A DNA stretch of 64,000 nt from Zerene cesonia (GCF_012273895.1 NC_052126.1:3299218-3363217); one strand, 5' to 3'; positions 43,326 through 54,526 are shown, counted from the stretch's first letter. Notes: a model not told the origin generated them from the sequence alone. Numbers and translations: made by a program.

Positions 43326-45068
43326 ATTTATTTATTCTTTATAATATTCTATATATCTATATTCTTTTAAATAATAAAGGCGTAATCAATTCAAATTTAT
43401 GAAATCAATATTTCTTGGAATGATTCGTGAACATATGAATCTCAATTACATCATAATTGTTGTCAATGTTTAGTATAAACGAGCTACAAATATTGACAAT
43501 CATGCGATTCAAAATTCTAAATGTACCTTCTAGAACTTTCCATAACTCTCATATACTACATACAATCAGCCAAATCTCTCGCATCAAATGAATTAAGCAA
43601 ACGACAGCGAACTCAAAGGCAATTCAATAACAATAAAAACACCATAAATTCATTTTATCTATCGCACGGGCCTCAGTCAATTCGTAAGAATAATGGCACC
43701 GCAAATTTAACCTCGCTAATCTAACTGAACTCAGATTTACGTCACGAAAGAAATATGTTGACAGTTTTTGTCAGCCATTTTTATAGGTCAATTTGTGTCC
43801 GAAAAATTGGATTACGCATTGTAAAAGCTGTTGCGAAGTGCGTACACCGAAAGTTGCCATGTTTTATGGTCTTGGGTGTATTGAATTTGTTTTCGTGGAT
43901 GGTTTAGGTGCTTTTGGGGCGACGTCGTGGTTTCTTTGTGTCCCAGTTCCACTGAATAGCGGGAAAATATTTTTTTATTTGTATACAGTGGTGTTTTTCG
44001 TGTTGACGTTTGAAATGTTCACTGTAAGATGTATGTTAGACTTATTAATTGTTTTGTTCGGGCTGTGTAAGTTTGATAAAATGTTGACATTTAAATGTAG
44101 TTATTTTTATATTGTTAAGGGGTAGCACCCTGATATAAATTATCATAAATCGACTGTGTGTATGTCAAGTCACAAATTAGCCTTTCATTTCTCACTTATC
44201 ACCTACTCAAGCAAGGAATATACTTAATAGACATAATTTCATGATCACTTAGATCTTATAAGTAAGGCCAAGTGTTTGATAGTCAGACAAAACTGAGGTA
44301 AACGCTACATCAGACAGAATAAGTCCCATCAGATACAGATAACACTTATTTTACAAATGAATAGCTGCAAGGAAATATAACTCTCAATGCGTCAATATTT
44401 AATGTACCAGATATTCTCTTAATGGAATATTATTTTTATATTATTATTATTGCATGGACTCCATTATGCTCCGAATAACAATCTTTATGTTTTTGTTTGC
44501 CCAGTTCTGAGGGATGGTGTCGTTCAGGGTTGTATATTTATAGACGTACTAACGACCACTAGGTCGTCCAGAAGTAGAAATTCAAAACATGACATAAATC
44601 TTAAATAAGTAGTAGCATACACAATATGTGTAGCAAACTCAATCTCAAAAATTTATTTATTCAATGAGTCTTTGTTTACAAGCACTTTAAAGGACATAGT
44701 CATAACACAAAAAAATAATAATTTACTACTGGTTTGAAAAGCAGCTTGTATAGAGAAGAGCGGTCTAGAAACTCTAGTAGTAGTTGCTCTTTTGAATTCA
44801 TGTTAATATTATAACATGTAAAAATAATTGAAATAATCATACCAGTGAACTGTCCTATGGTTTTTAAGCGAAAACATACCATAGATAACAATCCTCCATT
44901 AATGCTAAAGTAGGCTCTTCAACTATGTATCGCTATTTCAAATGCGTGGTATTTGTTGTATGCAATTTTTTGTTAATTTTTATGTATTTTTAGCAATCTT
45001 GAGTTTCATATTCCTATCAAAAAGTCTTCAATATTTATGTATTACCTATCTGTTTATAGATTTTGACA
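43326..45068. other. Unique sequence, no supported gene
   Basis: Contains a 110-codon frame (43793-44125) that opens at TTG, is hydrophobic and has no recognised domain; I leave it uncalled. The rest is AT-rich without repeats that I recognise. Confidence 0.4.
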
Positions 45069-45293
45069 TTTTTTTTTTTTTTTTTTATGTCACAGTCGGC
45101 AATGGAGCTGGTGGGTCGCCTGATGGTAAGCGCTACCATCGCCCATGAACATTTGTAGAGGCATAAGGTCCATTACAGACCTTACGCCTCCACAAATGGA
45201 TTGCCGACTTTTTGGGAAAGGATTAAGAAAGGATTGATGAGAGGAATAAAGGAAAGGACTGGGAAGGCAAGGAAAAGGATATGGGCCTACTAC
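45069..45293 (-). mobile_element. SINE-like family F, 'TAAGG' subfamily, 5'-truncated
   Basis: T16 start, ATGTCACAGTCGGCAATGGA, GGTGGGTCGCCTGATGGTAA, then the long palindrome CATTTGTAGAGGCATAAGGT / ACCTTACGCCTCCACAAATG, and a GGAAAGGATTAAGAAAGG middle. Lost from the GGCCTCCGG region onward. Same subfamily as the copy at 58164. Confidence 0.85.
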
Positions 45294-45740
45294 ATACTTC
45301 CATACTTAGATTTTGCGTTCACACGTAAGCTTTACGCGGTTGACACTTTCCATGAAGTTTATATAGCCATAAATACGTTTATATATTAAAAGAATTATCG
45401 AAATCAGTCCTGCTGTTTACGGGTGAATCCGAGACTAAAAGAAATACGAATAATTAACACGGTTTTATTAGCTTCGCCTCTATTCTCTATTTAAAACAAC
45501 TGTATGCAACCAACTATTTTAGATTCGATTATGACTCTCTTTAAAAATACAGTTTTAACGGAAACTCCTTACGCTTATCACATCGATCGGATCGGTGACA
45601 AAGTAATAATTTAACGATCTTATATACCCTATCAGGACCAGAATAAACTAATGTCCTTACGTATACTCTGCATAAAAGCAAGTGAGACAATTTAGTTGAT
45701 CATAAAGATTTTTTAAGATTTTTCATGTTATCATTATAAA
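45294..45740. other. AT-rich unique sequence, no gene seen
   Basis: No coding or repeat feature recognised. Confidence 0.5.
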
Positions 45741-45940
45741 TCCTACTAATATTATAAATGCGAAAGTTTGTAAGGATGTGTGTGTGTTTGTTGCACTCTC
45801 ACGCAAAAACTGCTGAACCGATTGCAATGAAAATTGGTACGTAGACAGTTGGACAACTGGAGTAACATATAGGCAACTTTTTATCCCGATATTCTTACGG
45901 GATACAGACTTACGCGGGTGAAACCGCGAGGTGCAGCTAG
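45741..45940 (+). mobile_element. Non-autonomous Helitron (family A), complete
   Basis: Well-kept copy: TCCTACTAATATTATAAATG after host A, GTTTGTAAGGATGTGTGTGT, ACCGATTGCAATGAAAATTG, TCTTACGGGATACAGACTTA, hairpin CGCGGGTGAAACCGCG, CTAG before host T. Confidence 0.93.
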
Positions 45941-45989
45941 TTATTTACATACAAAGAATGCGATTGTTAAATATACAAAATAACATCAC

Positions 45990-46200
45990 CGAATTGTATT
46001 TAGCAGCGCCGGAAACTAAAAACAATCTCGTAAAATACACGTAATAAGCGACGTCTTAAAGGTCTTCACGCTAACCACCGATAAATTGAATTCCATCCAA
46101 TTCAAAGGCCATGGTTCTATCGGAACGAATGGCCTCATTAATTCCGAGACACGGGATCGTAACATTTCGTCCCGCTTTTGTCGTGAGATGCTGAAATAGA
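45990..46200. other. Higher-complexity unique block
   Basis: GC-balanced, non-repetitive, no open frame; possible conserved non-coding sequence. Confidence 0.25.
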
Positions 46201-46202
46201 AC

Positions 46203-46619
46203 CGGTCAAGTGCGAGTCGGACTCGCTACACTAGGGGACGCGCACGAATTCTAGCAAGCACCTATGGCCCCTTCACTTATATGGGATTTAAGTAGGTAGG
46301 AATACGACATAACCCTCGGCCACTTCCCCGGGGTCGTGGGTATCTATGCAAGATTTCCTCACCAAAAAAGGGGTTCCATATAAATAAGCAGCTACAGAGC
46401 AATTCCAAAAAATTGATCACCCATCCATTAAAAACCGTGCTAACCGTTGTTTAGACTCGAATATTCATAATTTGTTCTTATAGCGGCGACAGAAATGCAT
46501 AATAATAATTTGATCTGTCCAACTATCACGGTTTATGAGATATTGATGATAGACTGACGGACAGATGAATAGACGGCGTAGTCTTAGTGAAGGGACTCTC
46601 TCAGTACGGAACCCCACAA
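46203..46619 (+). repeat. Lepidopteran 'CAAGTGCGAGTCGGACTCG' repeat, with foreign middle
   Basis: Starts CCGGTCAAGTGCGAGTCGGA and CTCGC, ends GGACAGATGAATAGACGGCG, TAGTCTTAGT, CTCAGTACGGAACCCCACAA, with TTGTTCTTATAGCGGCGACA and GAAATGCATAATAATAATTT between; I recall this frame as a very widespread lepidopteran repeat. The stretch 46250-46400 (AACCCTCGGCCACTTCCCCG, ATCTATGCAAGATTTCCTCA) does not fit and may be a second insertion. Confidence 0.6.
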
Positions 46620-46934
46620 TAATATCTTGCTTTATATATTCTTGTCTTTACCTTTTTAATAAGAATTTGTTTTTTCCGGATAACGCTAAGTTTGTTTAGG
46701 CTTTGTTAATATTATGCAGATAGCAAATAGCGAATAAAAGCAACATTATTTATTAAAAAAAGAATAATACGGGTATAGATACAGGTGAATGTTTTTTGTC
46801 TAATAAGCAAAGTTTTTAACTGATTACTGTGCATATAATACGCATGAGTATGTTTAGAATTCTACATAATGGATATGCATTTTAGATTATTGGAACTGTA
46901 AGTGGACATAGAGTTAGTATATCGGAAAATAGTT

Positions 46935-47125
46935 ATTAGCAGTCCCGGCGAACTTCGTAACGCCATAGAATATTGTTTTGACATATCCCCATCGTTCTCA
47001 CTTTTTAAACCTTCCCTAGACCTACACGGATATTTGAAGACCAAGATAAGATAAATCCGTTCAGCCGTTCTCGAGTTTTAGCGAGACAAACGGATAGCAA
47101 TTGATTTTTATATATAAGATCCATA
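46935..47125 (-). mobile_element. Helitron-like family E, decayed (reverse)
   Basis: GCAGTCCCGGCGAACTTCGT at one end and GCCGTTCTCGAGTTTTAGCG plus AATTGATTTTTATATATAAG at the other mirror the family-E element at 16554. Confidence 0.5.
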
Positions 47126-47811
47126 ACATACATCATCCATAGCCAGTAATGAACTCCTTTCAATCAAAGTAACATAAGAACATTTTTGTTATTAATTAAT
47201 ATATCTCAAGCTTGCAGGTGAAAAGCATACAATTAATAAAATAAACCAGCAATAAAAACAGAAAAGGAAAAGTAATATTATTGAATGAAAAAATAAATTA
47301 TAACTGCATGTAATCCCGATGCAAACAGACCAAAAGCAAATGAAACTCGAATAAAAACATCCATCGCTTGTAAATTACGCGATAAAAACATGAAATTTCT
47401 ATTAATCCCTTATGAAACAACTGCACTAATTGATTTTCTCGTAGAGCTATTGCCCCATTGAAATATTGCAAGCTGATATTTCCACATCGCATGTGTAGTA
47501 CAAAGTATGTCTATAAAACTTCGGTCTTTCATGAAATTTGCATCGGGAGTATTATAGGCGATTTTTATCCTCGGTGATTTTTCTTTTCATCGAAAGCAAA
47601 AAGATAGGGATAAGATAGTGGCCTGATTGAAATTCTTGTTTTATATTAAAAATTCTCAGTATATCCGTAGTTCATGGAATATAAAAAGTATAAAGCGCTC
47701 GCCGATAATATTAAAACGTTTGACATCCTAACGTTAAACTTTTAACTATATCTTAAACGATTCAGGCGTTCGTTTGCCAATATTGGTAAGTATAGTTAAA
47801 TATCTTTTGTG
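47126..47811. other. Unique sequence with paired splice-like sites
   Basis: No gene supported. Near 47765-47785 an AG and a strong GTAAGT donor enclose 20 bases; see findings. Confidence 0.4.
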
Positions 47812-48077
47812 TTTTGTGTCATAATGGGCGGCTGAGGTGGTTTGCGTGATGGTAAGCGATCACCACCGCCAATGAACATTCATAGAGATGCCTGTGCGAA
47901 TGTGTTGCCCCCTACAATGTGTAAGGAATAGGATTGAGGACTGGAAAGAAGGACTGGACTGGGAAGGGTGAGGGAAAGGAAAAAGGCCTCCGGTTCTCAC
48001 TCACCGTACAGAATAGTAGAATGCTACTATTTCACACCGGTTTTCTGTGGGGGTGTGGTACTGCTCCGGTACAAGCT
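47812..48077 (-). mobile_element. SINE-like family F, head-truncated
   Basis: Reverse copy: GTGTCATAATGGGCGGCTGA, GTGATGGTAAGCGATCACCA, GGAAAGAAGGACTGGACTGG, GGCCTCCGGTTCTCACTCAC, TTCACACCGGTTTTCTGTGG, GGTGTGGTACTGCTCCGGTA. Stops before the GAAGCGTGCTCGAC end. Confidence 0.85.
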
Positions 48078-49051
48078 ATGTAATAAACATTCAGAAACAA
48101 TTTCTGTTTAAATATAGGTGCATTATAAATTTTAATACATTCATTTATTTGGTTACTTAAAATTAATATGTTGAGAGATTAATTTAAGTTCGTATAGTAC
48201 ATGTATATATATTTAAATTAAAATATATTAAGATACATTTCAACAAAATCATCAGCCTCTCATTTAACAATAAAATATTTCTAGCATTTAAATAAAAAGG
48301 TAAAGCCAAATTCAAAGGAGAAGTCAGAAACAATAAAAAAAAATTCAAATATTGCGCTTATAATATGATCCACTTTTGAAGGAACTCGGGGAACTGATGT
48401 CGGCCATATTTAATATTTCGTCCTCAGTTTTTGTTACGATTAATCCCCACGTATATTACAATGCTTCCTGGACCTGAGTAGTCGGACATATTAAGATTTT
48501 TTGTATATGTTAATATCTATAATGTGTAATGTAATAAAAAAAATAATATATATGCGTGAAGATATGATAGCTAGTTTTTGATATGAAAGGATTGCTTATT
48601 CGGAACAATTAAATAAGCTAACTAAATAATAAGACTTATACGGACACAAACTTTTCAAGAAGGATTCAGAAACTACAAACAAATAAAAACTAGACAGTGT
48701 GAACTTAATTTGAGTAAAATATATTTGATTCATTTATTTTTTTGGCATTTAGATATCCATTAGTCACATTAAAAAAAACACAATCCTTCAGATGCAATAA
48801 GATAATCAATTATCACATGTTTCCAGTAAGTTTAACACTTCCCAAATACGATAATTCACTTCCAAATTTGAAACACACAAATTAATTAAAGAGACTGGAT
48901 CTTATAGCTTTGAGTGCGGATAGCTTTATACGTCTCAATTTGTTAATTGTTAGCATATACTCAGAAAGTCGAGTTGGCGTCATTGAATACGAAATATTCT
49001 GAATTAATTACTGACCTGGCTTAATGGAGACTTAATGTACTGTGGTATTAT
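48078..49051. other. AT-rich unique sequence, no gene seen
   Basis: No coding or repeat feature recognised. Confidence 0.5.
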
Positions 49052-49215
49052 TGAACCGACTTCAAAAAATGAGGTTATCAATTCGATTTATTATCATTTA
49101 ATTTTTACTGGGTGAACAAATTTTATGTTTATTTTTTTATTTTATATAATTACTGGTGCCTCCCATATGATCCCATTTAAATTTAGTGTAGTTCTGATAA
49201 TTGGAAGGTGGTTTT
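49052..49215 (+). repeat. Dispersed repeat family O, copy 3
   Basis: ACCGACTTCAAAAAATGAGG, TTATCAATTCGATTTATTAT, TTTACTGGGTGAACAAATTT, GGTGCCTCCCATATGATCCC and ATTTAAATTTAGTGTAGTTC keep the family order. The 76-codon ORF here is a repeat translation. Confidence 0.6.
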
Positions 49216-49341
49216 GTTTTTTGTTAAAAATAATTATTATTTCAACTTCTATTTTTTTAAATCTATTTTTTAATTGTAATTTTAGTACAGTTATCAGTAT
49301 TGATACATTTTATTTTATATATAAAATAACTTGTATGAAAT

Positions 49342-49649
49342 TGAAGCAGTGGTGACACAGTGGTGAGAACCTCGGATTTCAAAATCTATAAGTCCAGGTT
49401 TGAAACCGGGCGAGCGTGCAGGAAATAAATTGATTTTTCAATTTATCTGCACATGTGGATAACATCACCATTGCTTAAAACGGTGAAGGAAAACATCGTG
49501 AGGAAACCGGCATGTCCAAGAATCAAAAAAGTTCGACGACATGTGACCTCTGCCAACCCGCACTTGGCTCAGCGTGGCGGATTATGGCCTGAACCCTCAT
49601 AGGAGGCCTGCGTCCCAGCAGTGGGAACATATATGGGCTGATGTTGATG
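49342..49649 (+). mobile_element. tRNA-derived SINE (family G), complete, exact TSD
   Basis: Head with A-box-like TGACACAGTGG (49353-49363) and mutated B box GGTTTGAAACC (49397-49407); body GCACATGTGGATAACATCAC, GAGGAAACCGGCATGTCCAA, CGACATGTGACCTCTGCCAA; end GCGTCCCAGCAGTGGGAACA and GGGCTGATGTTGATG. Flanked by an exact 14-bp direct repeat AACTTGTATGAAAT at 49328-49341 and 49650-49663. Confidence 0.95.
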
Positions 49650-49723
49650 AACTTGTATGAAATAGTGCAATAGAAGGCAGTAGTACTAGGTTTAATATTC
49701 CATCTCGTGATACTTTTAAAATA

Positions 49724-49974
49724 TGCCTACTAGGATTACAAATGGTAGAGTAACTCTGTCTCTCTGTCTCTTCTTCACGCCTAGACGACTCAACCGATTT
49801 GGATTAAATTCGGTTTAGAGATAGTTAGAGACCCGAGAAAGGACAGATATTTTACATCCCGAAAATCGCACGGGAACGGGAACTATGAGGGAAATATTAG
49901 CACGATCTAATTCTCTATATACAGTCTATCTAATTTCCTCAACTTTGCGGGCGAAACCAGGGGCGACAAGCTAG
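49724..49974 (+). mobile_element. Helitron-like family C, complete
   Basis: Start TGCCTACTAGGATTACAAAT (TC mutated), GTAACTCTGTCTCTCTGTCT, ACGCCTAGACGACTCAACCG, CGCACGGGAACGGGAACTAT, 3' hairpin GCGGGCGAAACCAGGGGCGA and CTAG before host T. Confidence 0.8.
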
Positions 49975-50608
49975 TTTATAATTTACAATGACAGGGAGGA
50001 AGATTGAATAAAATATATTATTCTGGTTTCATATTACTTTGTCAGGCATCATTCATTTTTAATTCCATATTTTTAACAAAAAACAAACTCAAAACTGTTT
50101 TGCTTATATCAATCGTAATTTGTACAAAATTCATTCTCGAAATGTTTATGATATTATGACACGCAACTTCACGGTTTTAATTAGTTCTAGAAAAGTTACT
50201 TTTACCGCTAAATTTAATAACAGCGCTCGAGACTGCAAATTTTTTATCAGCAATCATTCATCAGACTATAGGATATGCGGGTATTACAAACTACTATACT
50301 TAAAAATAATTTAAACATATGTAAATGTCATAGCACTGACTGCAATTGTCGACCATATCGTTCAAGACAAATTTTGGTACAAAACAGGAATATGCAGGAA
50401 GAAGTATAGATAGTAAACAATAAAAACTAACATTAAGGACCGGTTTCATCACTTACTGACAAAACCCCTTAGAATCTTTTAAATGCTTTTGACTTAAATT
50501 TTCATATACCGTTTATTGTATTAATTGTCAACCAAGTTAAAGCACACTTTAAAGAGAAGTATACAGTACGTAAGACCAGAAAGTAGTAAGTAGCAGTAAG
50601 TATTAAAT
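49975..50608. other. AT-rich unique sequence, no gene seen
   Basis: No coding or repeat feature recognised. Confidence 0.5.
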
Positions 50609-50829
50609 GTTGTCACGACTCAATTATTGCCAATGATGTAGTAATCATGAGAATGCAGATCCTTCTTAACACGAGAGAACTATTATGCAGTCTCACAGCA
50701 CTATTAGTTTATTTTAACAACGTTATTACATATCATATTTGAACTATATTCCTACAATAATATAACATGAGCGCGACAGCCCCTAAATAGTGTCCCGAGC
50801 TGCTAGCAAAATGCATCTGTAGCTCGGGC
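50609..50829 (-). repeat. Hairpin repeat family 'I', copy 3
   Basis: Reverse copy, the cleanest of the three. On the minus strand: CCCGAGCT ... AGCAGCTCGGGACACTAT, GGGGCTGTCGCGCTCATG, GTGCTGTGAGACTGCATAAT, TCTCGTGTTAAGAAGGATCT, CTCATGATTACTACATCATT and AATAATTGAGTCGTGACAAC. Confidence 0.8.
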
Positions 50830-51334
50830 TCGTGACCTAAACGTTTTCATTGACTACTGTATAGATTATTTATACTGTGGCTAAATATTACACACCCAGC
50901 AGATGTGAAACCAGATAGAAATAATCGAATTCGTTAAAATAATACCTGAATAATTCAAAATGAAAATTAAGTAGCCAAGCGCACTAAGCTTATAAAATCA
51001 CGAGTACGGACAGAAGTCAAATAAACGGCTTAGATCCTCTTGACCCGAATACTGGAGAGTTATGAGTTAATTTATATGCGAAATATGGATATGGTAGCTG
51101 TAGATGGAATTGTTTGCAGCTCCATACTTTACATAAGTTTATTTGTTTTCAGATTTTTGTCATACCGGATGATAATAATAGTATGATATAATATCTAGCT
51201 TGAAGCTTGCTAGAATATATTTACTTTGACATTTAATTTAAAGCTAAATAGTTTCATTAAAACTTCTTTTATGGAAATGGATGTTAGATTAACAACAACA
51301 TAATTTTAATAGGTATAACATGTCATGCACTATT
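50830..51334. other. AT-rich unique sequence, no gene seen
   Basis: No coding or repeat feature recognised. Confidence 0.5.
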
Positions 51335-51440
51335 AATAATAATATAAAGCTGAAGAGATTTTTTTTTAATTTGAACACGCTAATCTCAGGAACTTCGGAG
51401 CGCTATAAAACAGGCATAAAATCGTGTTTATAAACCCTCT
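51335..51440 (+). mobile_element. Helitron-like family P fragment
   Basis: ATAAAGCTGAAGAGATTTTT, AACACGCTAATCTCAGGAAC and TTCGGAGCGCTATAAAACAG match the family head; 3' end missing. Confidence 0.45.
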
Positions 51441-52528
51441 TTAAAACGGTCTGGTGTCTTTTGATAAAATAGAAATGTTTAAATAATAATTATTTTTTGT
51501 TTGTCCCTGCTCTAAATCAATTTAAGTGTACATAGCATCTTACATGATATCGTTTCTTCATTTTAAGGTAAAAAGTAATAATATAAAAAAGGTGTGTGCG
51601 ATTCACACACGATAGAAGTGAAACTTCAGTAAATCATAGTATGTTTATTTATGTCTATGCCGGCTTATTCTTATTCTTTGCCGGCTTGATTCTACATATT
51701 TTTGTATTTGTGTCTCTTACCTGTCGTTTTTTTCCGTTGCATCAGGTTTGAAATGACAACGATTCTAAAGAACATTAAATAACCCCATCAACTCGATCCC
51801 AAAAACTTAAAGCTAAGCTTCTGCTACCCATACAAAAAAAAAAAGATAATTGCGTCATCTGATAAACGCACGTCAAGGTCGTAAAAACATTTCAATAGAC
51901 TTGCAAGCGCGGTTAAATCTATAAAAATAAATATTCTTGGCGAAACATAATTTATAAATTAAATTTGGTATTAATTACCTTATAAAACATAAAACTTTAA
52001 TGAATATAGTTCTTTGCACTTATAACAAAATTTAAATTGAGAATTCATATAAGATATGATTACTTATAATTAGATTTAAATCATAAAAATGGCTAGTTGT
52101 CTAAGCGCGGTATGACAAGCTATAGAAACCGTCAATAAAACAATCTTTCAATAATATGAAACTTATCTCTGCATGAATTAAATAGAAGGGACAATCAGCT
52201 ACACTAGTATCTATAGTTAAGAAACAGTTAAAACTGCTCCAAACAAAAACATCCATTCAATTTAAATTCAGTAAAAGCTAGAATTTCTTTTAAATAAACA
52301 GGGTTGTAACACGCTTTCTGTTGCAATCCCATTAACACTAGTCATTCACTTGAAGGTTTTTTCCTAGTCTGAAATCCATTACTGTAATATCTTCATTTGA
52401 AAAAGCACTAGTTTATTGGTTGCTAGCGAATGAAATGTACATTTGTGGCTTGAGTCTGACTTGCGGAATGAGATGATAGGTTGAATGGATCATATTAGAT
52501 TTTTACTTGAAGTGGGCTGTTATTTTCT
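51441..52528. other. AT-rich unique sequence, no gene seen
   Basis: No gene. A small palindrome, GTGTGTGCGATTCACACAC, is near 51591. Confidence 0.5.
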
Positions 52529-52622
52529 CATTTGATGTTTAGTATTATCTCCTTTCTCTGATAAAGAGGCTGTAACGCCTCTTTATCGGAGATAATAGAA
52601 AGTATATCAGATGAAAATGCGT
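52529..52622. repeat. Fold-back (stem-loop) sequence
   Basis: Core stem GATAAAGAGGC (52560-52570) and GCCTCTTTATC (52577-52587) around a 6-base loop; outer stem ATTATCTCC (52544-52552) with GGAGATAAT (52588-52596), one arm carrying a 7-base extra piece; outer arms continue at lower identity for about 20 bp more. Could be a tiny fold-back transposon remnant. Confidence 0.7.
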
Positions 52623-52634
52623 TTTTCTATGTTT

Positions 52635-52765
52635 TCTACTAATATTACAAACGCAAAGTGGATGGATGTTTGTTACTCGTTTACGTGAAAACGGCATAGA
52701 GATAGTCTGGATTAGCACATAGGTTACTCTTTACCCGGGTACTACGCGATTGCCGTTGCGAGTTA
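52635..52765 (+). mobile_element. Helitron-like fragment, decayed
   Basis: TTCTACTAATATTACAAACG and CAAAGTGGATGGATGTTTGT, then AAAACGGCATAGAGATAGTC and GGTTACTCTTTACCCGGGTA. Head resembles family A, interior a different Helitron; no clear 3' end. Confidence 0.4.
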
Positions 52766-53205
52766 TAGATTAATAGATCTTTATTTATTTTGTTAGGAAA
52801 ACCAATAAACATACTGAAGAAAGTATAATATAATAAACTCTCGATGGTTAACGTCCGTCCAGTTCTGTAACCAGGTTAATTTCGAAATTTTACAACGTTC
52901 CAAGTTTACTTCCAAGGCTCGGTACATGTACGTAGATATCAGCTCTGGCGCTCAGCGTAGGTTGCGGTGGCACACTCGCTTCGCTCTGTTATACGAGATA
53001 ATAAAAATCTCTTTTAAAAAAATAATATTTATTCGAAGAAATGAACTTATACAATTAATTTATAAATTTAGCGACAACCGTTCCGTACGAGAGTTGGGAG
53101 TGGACTGACTGTATAGGGACTTAGTTTGATCAAGGGATAAATGCTGACAGGACAGGAAAGGAAGGGGATAAGCAATACTACTAACAGGATCGGGATATAA
53201 CAGCT
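52766..53205. other. Unique sequence, no gene seen
   Basis: No coding or repeat feature recognised. Confidence 0.45.
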
Positions 53206-53220
53206 CGCTTGCTTCGCGCT

Positions 53221-54511
53221 ATTTTTTTTTTTTTTTTTATATCATAGCGGGCAGCTGAGCTGGTGGTTCGCCTGATGGTAAGCGATCACCACCGCCCATA
53301 AACATTCGCAAAGGTAGTACCTCTGTGAATGCGCTGCCGCTTTTATGGGGTAAGGGAAAAGGAAAGGATTAACGGCTGGAAAGAAGGAATGGACTAGGAC
53401 GGGTGAGAAAAAGGAAACGGGCCTCCGGCTCCCCCACTCACCGTACGAAACACAGTGGCATGCCNNNNNNNNNNNNNNNNNNNNNNNNNNNNNNNNNNNN
53501 NNNNNNNNNNNNNNNNNNNNNNNNNNNNNNNNNNNNNNNNNNNNNNNNNNNNNNNNNNNNNNNNNNNNNNNNNNNNNNNNNNNNNNNNNNNNNNNNNNNN
53601 NNNNNNNNNNNNNNNNNNNNNNNNNNNNNNNNNNNNNNNNNNNNNNNNNNNNNNNNNNNNNNNNNNNNNNNNNNNNNNNNNNNNNNNNNNNNNNNNNNNN
53701 NNNNNNNNNNNNNNNNNNNNNNNNNNNNNNNNNNNNNNNNNNNNNNNNNNNNNNNNNNNNNNNNNNNNNNNNNNNNNNNNNNNNNNNNNNNNNNNNNNNN
53801 NNNNNNNNNNNNNNNNNNNNNNNNNNNNNNNNNNNNNNNNNNNNNNNNNNNNNNNNNNNNNNNNNNNNNNNNNNNNNNNNNNNNNNNNNNNNNNNNNNNN
53901 NNNNNNNNNNNNNNNNNNNNNNNNNNNNNNNNNNNNNNNNNNNNNNNNNNNNNNNNNNNNNNNNNNNNNNNNNNNNNNNNNNNNNNNNNNNNNNNNNNNN
54001 NNNNNNNNNNNNNNNNNNNNNNNNNNNNNNNNNNNNNNNNNNNNNNNNNNNNNNNNNNNNNNNNNNNNNNNNNNNNNNNNNNNNNNNNNNNNNNNNNNNN
54101 NNNNNNNNNNNNNNNNNNNNNNNNNNNNNNNNNNNNNNNNNNNNNNNNNNNNNNNNNNNNNNNNNNNNNNNNNNNNNNNNNNNNNNNNNNNNNNNNNNNN
54201 NNNNNNNNNNNNNNNNNNNNNNNNNNNNNNNNNNNNNNNNNNNNNNNNNNNNNNNNNNNNNNNNNNNNNNNNNNNNNNNNNNNNNNNNNNNNNNNNNNNN
54301 NNNNNNNNNNNNNNNNNNNNNNNNNNNNNNNNNNNNNNNNNNNNNNNNNNNNNNNNNNNNNNNNNNNNNNNNNNNNNNNNNNNNNNNNNNNNNNNNNNNN
54401 NNNNNNNNNNNNNNNNNNNNNNNNNNNNNNNNNNNNNNNNNNNNNNNNNNNNNNNNNNNNNNNNCGAGCTGGCCCAATTCGTGCCGAAGCGTGCTCGACT
54501 CCCACAATGAA
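53221..54511 (-). mobile_element. SINE-like family F, interrupted by an assembly gap
   Basis: Left part 53221-53464: T-run, ATATCATAGCGGGCAGCTGA, palindrome GCAAAGGTAGTACCTCTGTG, GGCCTCCGGCTCCCCCACTC, ending CAGTGGCATGCC. Right part 54465-54511: CGAGCTGGCCCAATTCGTGC and GAAGCGTGCTCGACTCCCAC. Both belong to one reverse-oriented element, as a 15-bp direct repeat with one mismatch flanks the pair: CGCTTGCTTCGCGCT (53206-53220) and CGCTTGCTTTGCGCT (54512-54526). Apparent long ORFs across the Ns are artefacts. Confidence 0.9.
53465..54464. other. Assembly gap of exactly 1000 N
   Basis: A run of 1000 N, almost certainly a placeholder length. Confidence 0.99.
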
Positions 54512-54526
54512 CGCTTGCTTTGCGCT

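Noticed and set aside
43793..44125. 110-codon hydrophobic ORF resembling a membrane protein
   Set aside because: Opens at TTG, with no supporting start, splice site or homology that I recognise.
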